Positions 10,505-19,700 of a DNA stretch of 64,000 nucleotides are shown here, one piece after another. The position numbers and the translations under genes are program-made. The notes beneath the pieces are model-generated. The model did not search any database, was not told the DNA's origin, and saw nothing but the letters and a program-made list of their open reading frames with translations. Every line of letters begins with the position of its first letter. Within the stretch, counting starts at the first letter, position 1. The stretch comes from Comamonas koreensis (GTDB lineage: Bacteria; Pseudomonadota; Gammaproteobacteria; Burkholderiales; Burkholderiaceae_C), in assembly GCF_014076495.1 (NCBI RefSeq), contig NZ_CP043575.1, positions 4,712,001 to 4,776,000 on the forward strand, in the 5' to 3' direction.

Positions 10505-10756
10505 TCAGCCCTTGTTCTTGGCTTCGACGTCGATGGTGGTGTTCTTGTCGGCCGCAGGCGACTGACCCACTTGCTGTGCCGTGGTCGTCGTGGATGCAGC
10601 GGGCGAGGCGGATTCGCCGCCGTCCTTGATGCCATCCTTGAAGCCCTTGACGGCACCACCCAGATCGGTGCCGATGTTCTTGAGCTTCTTGGTACCAAAT
10701 ACCAGCACCACGATGAGCAGAACAATCAGCCAATGCCAAACAGAAAAGGAACCCAT
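10505..10756 (-). CDS. tatA: Sec-independent (Tat) translocase subunit TatA
   Basis: TatA (83 aa) oligomerises to form the transport-active element of the Tat system. It has a short periplasmic N-terminus, the helix [21 protein letters not shown] with the FGT hinge, the amphipathic helix [16 protein letters not shown], and an acidic, disordered tail. AGGAGAATTTC just before the ATG provides the ribosome binding site. It is the first of the three tat genes and follows the HIT gene by 103 bp. Confidence 0.95.
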   Translation of the reverse strand: MGSFSVWHWLIVLLIVVLVFGTKKLKNIGTDLGGAVKGFKDGIKDGGESASPAASTTTTAQQVGQSPAADKNTTIDVEAKNKG

Positions 10757-10859
10757 GAAATTCTCCTAGCGAATATGTGCATTTTAGACGCCTTGGGCAT
10801 CTACCGGTTTCGTAATACTGTCACGCGGCGAGGTCATCGCCCCACTGCCAGCGCAGGGC

Positions 10860-11216
10860 TCAGCCCTTTTTCCAGGGCCTGGGGCCGCCCAGCAAGTGGA
10901 TGTGCAGATGGTGCACCTCCTGCCCGCCCTCCTCACCGGTGTTGACCATCAGCCGGAAACCCCCTTGCGGATAGGGATTGCAGCCGTTATCCAGCGCCAG
11001 TTGTGGCGCCTTGGCCAGCATGCGGCCCAGCAAGGGAGCGTGTTCGGCACCCACCTGTGCCATCGAGGCGATGTGCAGCTTGGGCACCATCAGCAAATGC
11101 ACGGGCGCGGCTGGATGGATGTCCTTGAACACCAGCATGTCCTCGTCTTCATAGACCTTGCTTGACGGAATCTGGCCGGCAATGATTTTGCAAAAAAGGC
11201 AATCTGGATCGTGCAT
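10860..11216 (-). CDS. HIT-family purine nucleoside phosphoramidase (HinT-like)
   Basis: This 118-aa cytosolic protein carries the catalytic histidine triad HLHIH (His103, His105, His107) and the N-terminal CLFCKIIAGQIPSSKVYED block of the HinT/PKCI branch. Members hydrolyse adenosine phosphoramidates and acyl adenylates. Start ATG 11216 gives the family N-terminus MHDPDCLFCK. The gene normally sits between hisE/DUF4870 and tatA in Burkholderiales; here a patatin gene has intervened upstream. Confidence 0.93.
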   Translation of the reverse strand: MHDPDCLFCKIIAGQIPSSKVYEDEDMLVFKDIHPAAPVHLLMVPKLHIASMAQVGAEHAPLLGRMLAKAPQLALDNGCNPYPQGGFRLMVNTGEEGGQEVHHLHIHLLGGPRPWKKG

Positions 11217-11311
11217 AAACTTCTTATCTCTCAAAACAAGGGCGCCGCCGTCGCAGTCAGCCCGCAGTCATCAGCAAGGTGCAAGCAGCAACCGTGCCAA
11301 CAGGCAGTAGA

Positions 11312-12421
11312 TTACACCTTGAAACCGGATCGCACACCAACATCCGCCCGGTGCCTGGTCAGCCAGTTCTCGCCGGAGACACGGCCCCGCTCGCACAGTT
11401 CGCGCACAAAAGGCGCATCCGAGCGGTTCTTGCTGGATGCGCCATAGCTCTTGAGCACAGCTCCCCCATCGACATGGTGCATCAGCATGTACTTGTAGCG
11501 CTCCCGGTCCAGCTTGCCTTCATCGAGCAGGCGGCGCACAAAGCCCATGGCGCGCAGCTCGGCCAGCAAGCTGGCGTTGAAGGTGATCTCATTGATGCGG
11601 TCCATGATCTCCTGGGCGTTGGTCGGCACCTCGTTGTATTCAATGGGGTTGAGCTGCACTAGCAGCACATCGCTGTTGCCCGTCTGGTAGATCAGCGGGT
11701 AGAGCAAAGGGTTGCCGGAGTAGCCGCCATCCCAGTAATACTGGTCCTTGATCTCGACCGCCTTGTACATCATCGGCAGGCAGGCCGAGGCCATCACCGC
11801 ATCGGCCGTCAACCGCTTTCCACTGAAGACTTCGCCCTTGCCGGTGCGCACATTGGTGGCGCAGACAAATACCCGGGGCGCATTGCGGCCCTGCTCATGC
11901 TGGAGAAAGTCAAAATCCACGACCTTTTCCAGCAGCCGGCGCAAGGGGTTGATGTCGAGCGGATTGGTCTGGTAGGGCGAGAGCCACTGGCTCATCATGT
12001 CCCAGATGGCTTTGCCGGCCATCGGCACACCTGCCATCAGGCTGCCCATCGTGCCCACCCCTTCCCAGAACTGTTTAAGGGATTCGCGGGCCGATTCGCA
12101 GCCCGCTTCGTGGGCTTTGCGTTTGTCGCTCTCGGTGGCTGCCGCCTTGCCGTAGCCATAAGCCATCACCACGGCGTTCATCGCCCCGGCGCTGGTGCCA
12201 CTGATGCCTTCCACCCACAGGCTGCGGTCGGCCAGCAAGGCATCGAGCACCCCCCAGGTGAAAGCGCCGTGCGAGCCGCCGCCCTGCAAGGCCAGGCTGA
12301 TAGGCGGTGTGTTTTCGTCCACCCCCTTGGAGCGGAGCACCCGCTTGGGCGCTTCGGCCTCTGCGGGGGCCGGCGTCTGCGGCATCTCCGGCGTCTCGGA
12401 GGCGGGCGTGTGGCTAGCCAT
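11312..12421 (-). CDS. Patatin-like phospholipase family protein
   Basis: This 369-aa predicted lipid acyl hydrolase has the Ser-Asp dyad of patatins. The oxyanion loop is GGGSHG (48-53), the nucleophile elbow GTSAG (Ser77) and the catalytic aspartate Asp231 in the DGG motif. The first 40 residues are Pro/Ala/Glu-rich and probably disordered. No signal peptide is evident, so it may be cytosolic or exported by another route. Its ATG lies inside the last codons of the DUF4870 gene (8-bp overlap), which indicates translational coupling. Substrate is not predictable from the sequence. Confidence 0.9.
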   Translation of the reverse strand: MASHTPASETPEMPQTPAPAEAEAPKRVLRSKGVDENTPPISLALQGGGSHGAFTWGVLDALLADRSLWVEGISGTSAGAMNAVVMAYGYGKAAATESDKRKAHEAGCESARESLKQFWEGVGTMGSLMAGVPMAGKAIWDMMSQWLSPYQTNPLDINPLRRLLEKVVDFDFLQHEQGRNAPRVFVCATNVRTGKGEVFSGKRLTADAVMASACLPMMYKAVEIKDQYYWDGGYSGNPLLYPLIYQTGNSDVLLVQLNPIEYNEVPTNAQEIMDRINEITFNASLLAELRAMGFVRRLLDEGKLDRERYKYMLMHHVDGGAVLKSYGASSKNRSDAPFVRELCERGRVSGENWLTRHRADVGVRSGFKV

Positions 12422-12803
12422 TGATCGCCTGGTCTTTGTTCATCGCCACCATGCCGCGCACGATGCGGTAGAGAAACCAGACGGAAATGAGAGTCCAGGC
12501 AATCCAGCCCGGAACGACGAACAGGAACCACAGCGGCGCAGTGATGACATACAGCACGCCGGCCCAGATGACGCTGCGGATGCGCCAGGAAAAATGGCTT
12601 TGCTGCCAGGTACCCTGCGCATCACTGCGCTTGACCAGGTCAATCACGAGCGCGATCAGCAGCAGCACGATGCTGGCCTGTGCGGTGGGCACCACCGCTG
12701 CCACGGCCACAATCAGGTGCAGCAGATAGCTGACCCAGCCCCAGGTTTTGAGGCTCTCCATCGCGGCCGAATCAACGGTCTTCACGTCAACGACATCGTT
12801 CAT
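12414..12803 (-). CDS. DUF4870-family membrane protein
   Basis: This 129-aa membrane protein has about three hydrophobic helices ([32 protein letters not shown], and the pair [20 protein letters not shown] and [18 protein letters not shown]). It resembles DUF4870 proteins that sit next to hisE and HIT genes in Burkholderiales. The function is unknown. It overlaps hisE by 4 bp (ATGA) upstream and the patatin gene by 8 bp downstream, so the three are expressed from one message. The tight coupling suggests a functional tie to the patatin, but that is inference. Confidence 0.8.
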   Translation of the reverse strand: MNDVVDVKTVDSAAMESLKTWGWVSYLLHLIVAVAAVVPTAQASIVLLLIALVIDLVKRSDAQGTWQQSHFSWRIRSVIWAGVLYVITAPLWFLFVVPGWIAWTLISVWFLYRIVRGMVAMNKDQAING

Positions 12804-13204
12804 GCGGAACTCCCTTCTTCAGCTTCACGGTCTTTTACCTTGCGCATCGCCTTTTCTTCCAGGCCACTCAAGCCTTCGCGGCGCACCAGTTCGTTCACCA
12901 CATCGGCGGGGCTCAGGCCATAGTGGGCCAGCGCCACCATCGTATGAAACCACAGATCGGCCACTTCGTACACCAGCTTGGAGGCTGGCGCGCCATGGTC
13001 CACATCCTTGGCGGCCATCACCACTTCGGTCGCCTCTTCCCCGACCTTCTTCAAAAAGGCATCCGGGCCCTTGTGCAGCAGGCGCGCCACATAGCTGGCC
13101 TCGGGATCGCCACCATTGGCGGGTTTGCGCGACTCCAGCACCTCGGCCAGGCGCATCAACGCATCGGTAGAGGACATGGCAGCAGAAACAGAGGTATCGG
13201 TCAT
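12800..13204 (-). CDS. hisE: Phosphoribosyl-ATP pyrophosphatase HisE
   Basis: HisE (134 aa) performs the second step of histidine synthesis, removing pyrophosphate from phosphoribosyl-ATP. The MazG-like helical motif is seen as [16 protein letters not shown] and [17 protein letters not shown] Ser/Thr-rich extension of about 15 residues precedes the conserved region, so a start at 13180 is also possible. It follows hisI by 61 bp and overlaps the DUF4870 gene by 4 bp. HisE and HisI are separate proteins here, not fused. Confidence 0.95.
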   Translation of the reverse strand: MTDTSVSAAMSSTDALMRLAEVLESRKPANGGDPEASYVARLLHKGPDAFLKKVGEEATEVVMAAKDVDHGAPASKLVYEVADLWFHTMVALAHYGLSPADVVNELVRREGLSGLEEKAMRKVKDREAEEGSSA

Positions 13205-13265
13205 AGCGAAAATATAGCGAAGCAGCCGCGCAGGGCGGCCGAAGAAGACAGTGCCCGAACAGGGA

Positions 13266-13655
13266 TTATTTGTAGATCGATTCCGGGTCTTTCAAGACCG
13301 GGTCAACCGCTTGCCACTGGCCATCGCGCAACACGCTGTAAAAACAGCTGTGGCGCCCGGTATGGCAGGCAATGCCCGGCTCATGCCCGGTCTGGGTCAC
13401 GCTCAGCAGCACCACATCGTTGTCACAGTCGATGCGGATCTCATGCACGGTCTGCACATGGCCGGACTCCTCGCCCTTGAACCACAGTTTGCCGCGCGAG
13501 CGGCTGAAGTACACCGCCCGGCCCAGCTCGGCCGTATGGGCCAGCGCTTCGCGGTTCATCCAGGCAAACATCAGCACATCCTTGGAGTGCTGCTCCTGCG
13601 CAATGACGGGCACCAGGCCCTGCGCGTCCCATTTCACTTGATCGAGCCAGTTCAT
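13266..13655 (-). CDS. hisI: Phosphoribosyl-AMP cyclohydrolase HisI
   Basis: HisI (129 aa) opens the adenine ring of PR-AMP in step three of histidine synthesis. The metal-binding block [15 protein letters not shown] and the zinc Cys motif [13 protein letters not shown] are present, as is the N-terminal [15 protein letters not shown] 13655 gives the family start NWLDQVKWD. In other Burkholderiales hisI follows hisF directly. Here the 14-kb giant gene and its terminator lie between them, leaving 58 bp between terminator and ATG for a promoter. Confidence 0.96.
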   Translation of the reverse strand: MNWLDQVKWDAQGLVPVIAQEQHSKDVLMFAWMNREALAHTAELGRAVYFSRSRGKLWFKGEESGHVQTVHEIRIDCDNDVVLLSVTQTGHEPGIACHTGRHSCFYSVLRDGQWQAVDPVLKDPESIYK

Positions 13656-13713
13656 GCAGGGAATTGTCTCGCATTCAATGCAGTTGTGCGCAATGCAGGG
13701 AGAAAACAGCCGC

Positions 13714-13753
13714 AAAAGAAACCGGCCCGGTGCAAGCCATGCAACCGGGCCGG
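13714..13753 (-). terminator. Rho-independent terminator of the giant DUF11 gene
   Basis: A perfect 10-bp stem CCGGCCCGGT/ACCGGGCCGG is followed on the minus strand by the T-rich tract TTTCTTTTG. It starts 21 bp after the stop codon of the giant gene and separates it from hisI. Confidence 0.85.
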
Positions 13754-13774
13754 AGAGGCTAACGCTCAGAACGG

Positions 13775-16700
13775 TCAGTCCTGGGGACGACGGCCCTGGC
13801 GCTGTGGCAGGGCCTTGCCCGCCAACAGCATCAACAGCAGCGCCATCAAGGCCATGGCCCATGCCGCATTCACAGGCACCCGCTTGACATCCGTTGGCGG
13901 GGTGTTGATAAACACCGCCGACGCGGAGGCCTCGCTATTGGCGGCCGAAGGATCAAACACATCGCTGCTGGCGCGGGTCGTGATGGTGATAGCAGCGGTC
14001 GAGGTCGGCGTGAACTTGGTAGTACAGGTGATCGACTCACCCACTGCCAGTGCCGCCACCGGCTGGGTCGGCGTGCAGACAGTCACCGCACCGGCAGGCG
14101 CGCCGCTGACGTCACAACGTGCATTGGTCGCCGTGGCTGGCCCTGCATTGCGGCAGATGGAAGTCAGCGTGAACTCCACACCCACCTTCGCATCGATGGT
14201 TGCAGGCATGCTCACTTGCATATCGGCAGCTTGCGTCGGCGTACTGACCGAGCAGGCGGCGCTGCAGCTGCCCGCTGCACTGCTGCCTACGGTGTTGACC
14301 ACATTGGGGCTGGTCACCGCGTCGTCCACGCGCACCGTGTACTCAAAGGCCACCGTTCCCGGCGCTTGTGGGCTGCCGCCCGGCACCGTCGCTGGCTGCG
14401 TGCAGCTGCTACCTGCGGCCACGCAACCCGCCGTCCAGCCTTCGTCCGCGCCGACATAGCGGGTACCCGCAGGCACCGTCTCCGTCAACACCGTCGAGCC
14501 AGGCGTGCCGCCCGTGTTGCTGACCTGCACCTGGTAGGTCAGCTTGTCACCGGGCTTGATCACATAGCCTGCAGGCACAGGCGCATCGTTGACCTTCACC
14601 AGCACATTCGTCACCGTCACGGCCGATGGTGTGTTGCCGTTGACGGCCTTGGCATCGCTGTTGTTGGCGGTGTCGCTTTCGTAGCTTTGCGTTGCTGCCG
14701 TCATGCTGGCGCTGATCGCACCCTCTGCCGCAGCAAAGGTCGCCGTGCAGCTGAGACTTCCGCCTACCGCCAGGTTGGTGTTGGCATCGCAGATTGCGGC
14801 AATGCTCGCGCCACCATTGTTCACGGTCATCACGCAGCTTGCATTGAGGGCCTCCACCGGTCCATTGTTGGTGCACTGGCCAGTGATAGTGATGCTTTGA
14901 CCCACCACCACGGCGCCAGACGGGATCGTCGTGATCTGCGCTTGCATGTCCGCCACGGCATTGGCCGTCTCTGCTGTGCAGCCACCGGCCGCGCAAGCGG
15001 CTGGCACATCGCTGGTCACCGTATTGATGATCTTGCCGCTACTGGTCGCAGGCGCAAGCACCTCCACCGTGAACGCAACGGTCTCCTCACCTGCCACACC
15101 TTCTGCGCTTTGCGCGGGCACCGTCAGGCTTTGCGTGCAGGTGCTGGCCGCTGCATCGCAAGCCTGTGGAGCCGGGCTCCAGCCCTGGTCGGGGTTGGAG
15201 GCACCGCCGCCGACAAACTTGGTGCCTTCTGGCACAGTCTCGGTCAGCTCCATGGTGCTGGCAGTACCGCCCGCATTGGTCACCCGCAGGTGGTAGGTCA
15301 GCGTGTCGCCGATCTTGGCTGCGTAGTTGGCGGGGACTGCCGCACCGTTGACTTGCGCCAGGGTCTTGGCGATGTTCAGCTCCGCCGGCGTGTTGACCTT
15401 GACGGTCCTCGTCGCCGTGTTGTTGCCCGGTGCGCCATCGTACAAGTCATTGCTGGTGGACACGCTGACCGCATAGTCACTGGCCGCGCTTGGCGTGAGC
15501 TTGGTGGTGCAGGTGATGCTGTCGCCCGATGCCAGCGTTGCGGCTGGCGTCGTTGGTGTGCAAGTCGTCACTGCACTGGCAGGAGCAGTCACCACGCAAG
15601 CCGCGTTCAAGGCCGTTTGCGGGCCATTGTTCTTGCAGATGCTGGTGTAGATCAGTTCAACACCGGTCGTGCTGGTCATTCCCGGCGTCACGGTCACGGT
15701 GGCCTGCATGTCTGCATGCTGCGTGCCGGTGGTCACCTGGCAGCTGCTGCAGCTGCCGACACTGCTGGTAGCCGTGTCAACGATGCTCGCCGTGCTGCCA
15801 GGGCCGGCCACGGTGACAGTGTAGGTAACGGTGCTCGTTTGGCCCGCGCCCACTGCCACCGTCTGGCTGCAGGTGCTGGAAGCCGCAGCACAACCTGCAC
15901 TCCAACCCTCACCCGTGCCGGTGTAGGTGGTACCTGCTGGCACGGTCTGGCCGACATCGGTGCTGGCGGCCGTGCCGCCGCTGTTCACCACCGTCACGGT
16001 GTAGGTCAAAACATCACCGGGCTTGACCAGATAACCGGCCGGCACTGCTGCGCCGTTCACGGCGGTCAACACATTGGTGGTCACCAGGCTGGCTGCGGTG
16101 TTACCCACCGTCGACTTGGTGTCCATGTTGTTGGCCGTGTTGCTTTCATAGCTTTGCGTTGCTGCGTTGATGGTCGCACTGATGTCGCCTTGGGCTGCAG
16201 TGAAGGTAGCCATACAGCTGATGCTCTCGTTCATTGCCAGATTCGCGTTCGCACCACAGGTCGCAGCAATGCTGGTCCCGCCGTTGTTCACGGTCATCGC
16301 GCAGCTGGCGTTGACCGCATTGGCCGGGCCATTGTTGGTGCACAGGCCGGTAATGGTCACGCTTTGACCCACCACCACAGCCGAGGCTGGGATGTTGGTG
16401 ATCTGCGCTTGCATGTCCGCGACGGCGTTGGCGGTCTCCACCGCGCAGGTGTTGCCTGCGCAAGCAGCTGGAATGTCGCTCACAACCGTGTTGGTGATCT
16501 TGCCGTTGCTGGTCGCAGGCGCTATCACTTCCACCGTGAACTCAAGCGTTTGCTCACCAGGCACAGCAGGAGTCGCTGTGCTCTGTGCTGGCACCGTCAC
16601 GCTCTGCGTGCAGGTGCTGGCTGCTGCCGCGCAAGCCTGTGGCGCCTGGCTCCAGCCTTGTTCAGGATTCGAAGCTCCACCGCCCACAAACTTGGTGCCT

Positions 16701-19700
16701 TCTGGCACGGTCTCGGTCAGGACCGTGGTTCCCGCAGTGCCGCCGGTGTTGGTGACCAAGATGGCGTAGGTCAGCGTGTCACCAATCTTGGCGGCATAGT
16801 TGGCAGGCACAGCAGCGCCGTTCACTTGCGCCAAGGTCTTGACGATATGCAGATCTGCAGGTGTGTTCACCTTGACGGTAGTCGTAGCTGTGTTGTTACC
16901 TGCCGAGGCGTCATACAAGGTATTGCTGGTAGCTACGCTCACCGCATAGTCACCGGCTGCACTAGGCGTAAGCTTGGTGGTGCAGGTGATGCTGTCACCC
17001 GATGTCAGCGTTCCTGCTGGCGTCGTAGGCGTGCAAGTCGTCACTGCACCGGCAGAAGCGGTCACCACGCAGGCTGCGTTCAAGGCCGTTTGTGGGCCAT
17101 TGTTCTTGCAGATGCTGGTGTAGATCAGTTCCACACCAGTCGTGCTGGTCGCGCCTGGCGTCACGGTCACGGTGGCCTGCATATCTGCATGCTGCGTGTC
17201 AGTGGTGACTTGGCAAGTCGTGCAGGTACCTACCGAGCTGGTAACCGTATCAACGATAGTGGCTGTGCTTCCTGGGCTGGCAACGGTCACCGTGTACTGC
17301 AGGGTGGTGGTCTGGCCAGCACCGACTGCCACGGTTTGCGCGCACTGCGTGCCCGCTGCCGTGCAACCTGCGCCCCAGCCTTGGCCGGCGCCTGTGTAGG
17401 TCGTGCCTGCGGGTACGGTCTGGCCGACATCGGTGGATCCGGAGGTACCACCACTATTGGTGACGCTGACGGTATAGGTCAGCACATCACCAGGCTTGGC
17501 CAGATAACCAGCGGGTACGGGGCTGCCGTTCACTGCAGTCAAGACGTTGGTGGTAGCCAGGCTGGCTGGCGTATTGCCCACCGTGGACTTGGTGTCCGTG
17601 TTGTTGGTGATATTGCTTTCGTAGCTTTGCGTTGCTGCGTTGATGGTCGCACTAATGTCGCCTTGGGCTGCCGTGAAGGTGGCCGAGCAGCTCAGCGTCT
17701 CGCTCACTGCCAAGGTCTTGGCTGCGTCGCAAGTCGCGTTGATAGTGGAACCACCATTGCTGATCACCATCGCGCAACTGGCGTTGAACGCATTGGCTGG
17801 GCCACTGTTGGTGCATAGGCCAGCGATGGTGACGCTTTGACCCACGACTACTGCCGAGGATGGGATGTTGGTGATCTGAGCTTGCATGTCGGCGACGGCG
17901 TTGGTGGTCTCCACCGCGCAGGTGTTGCCTGCGCAAGCAGCTGGGATGTCGCTAGTAACCGTATTGGTGATCTTGCCATTGCTGGTCGCAGGCGCTATCA
18001 CTTCCACCGTGAACTCCACCGTTTGCTCACCAGGCACAGCAGGAGTCGCCGTGCTCTGCGCTGGCACCGTCACGCTTTGCGTGCAGGTGCTGGCTGCCAC
18101 GCCGCAAGCCTCTGGTGTCTGGCTCCAGCCTTGAGTTACATCAGGAGCACTAGCTCCCACAAACTGGGTACCTTCTGGCACGGTTTCGGTCAGGACCGTG
18201 GTGCCCGCAGTGCCGCCCGTGTTGGTGACCAACATGGCATAGGTCAGCGTGTCACCGATCTTGGCGGCGTAGTTGGCAGGCACAGCCGCGCCATTGACCT
18301 GCGCCAGGGTCTTGACGATATGCAAGTCTGCAGGGGTGTTGACCTTCACGGTCGTCGTCGCGCTGTTGTTGCCCGTTGCTGGGTCATACAGGTTATTGCT
18401 GGTCGCAACGCTAACGGCATAGTCACCGGCTGCACTTGGTGTGAGCTTGGTGGTACAGGTAATGCTGTCGCCCGATGCGAGCGTTGCGGCTGGCGTCGTG
18501 GGCGTGCAAGTCGTCACCGCGCCGGCTGGAGCGGTCACCGTGCAAGCGGCGTTCAGGGCCGTCTGTGGGCCATTGTTCTTGCACACGCTGGTGTAGATCA
18601 GCTCCACACCCGTCGTGCTGGTCGTGCCTGGTGTCACCGTCACGGTCGCCTGCATGTCTGCGTGCTGCGTGTCGGTAGTCACCACACAGGTCGTGCACGT
18701 ACCCACTGAGCTGGTGACGGTGTCAACAACAGTGGCGGTCGTACCTGGGCTAGCCACGGTCACGGTGTACTGCACGGTGCTGGTCTGGTTCGCACCCACT
18801 GCCACGGTTTGTGCGCACTGTGTGCCCGCTGCGGTGCAACCTGCGCCCCAGCCTTGGCCGGTGCCTGTGTAGGTCGTGCCTGCGGGTACGGTCTGGCCCA
18901 CGTCGGTGCTGCCAGCAGTGCCGCCGCTGTTCACCACCGTCACGGTATAGGTCAGCACATCCCCGGGCTTGGCCAGGTAGCCAGCTGGCACGGGGCTGCC
19001 ATTGACCAAGGTCAGCACATTGGTGGTTGCCAGGCTGGCTGGCGTATTGCCCACCGTGGACTTGGTGTCCGTGTTGTTCGCAGTGTTGGACTCGTAGCTT
19101 TGCGTCGCTGCGTTGATGGTCGCGCTGATGTCGCCTTGAGCTGCCGTGAAGGTGGCCGAGCAGACCAGCGTCTCGCTTACTGCCAAGGTCTTGGCTGCGT
19201 CGCAAGTCGCGTTGATAGTGGTACCACCATTACTGATCACCATCGCGCAGCTGGCGTTGATCGCATTGGCGGGGCCGCCGTTGGTGCACTGGCCCGTGAT
19301 GGTCACGCTTTGTCCAACGACTACCGCCGAGGATGGGATCGAGGTGATCTGCGCTTGCATGTCCGCGACGGCGTTGGCGGTCTCCACCGAACAAGTACCA
19401 GAGGCACAAGCTGCAGCAATGTCGCTGCTCACGGTATTGGTGATCTTGCCGTTGCTGGTCGCAGGCGCTATCACTTCCACGGTGAACTCCACCGTTTGCT
19501 CACCGGGCACCGCAGGAGTAGCTGTGCTCTGTGCTGGCACCGTCACGCTCTGCGTGCAGGTGCTGGCTGCTGCCGCGCAAACCTGTGGTGCCTGGCTCCA
19601 ACCTTGACTTGGGTTGGTGGCCACGCCCACAAACTTGGTGCCTTCTGGCACGGTTTCGGTCAGGACCGTGGTGCCCGCAGTGCCTCCGGTGTTGGTGACC

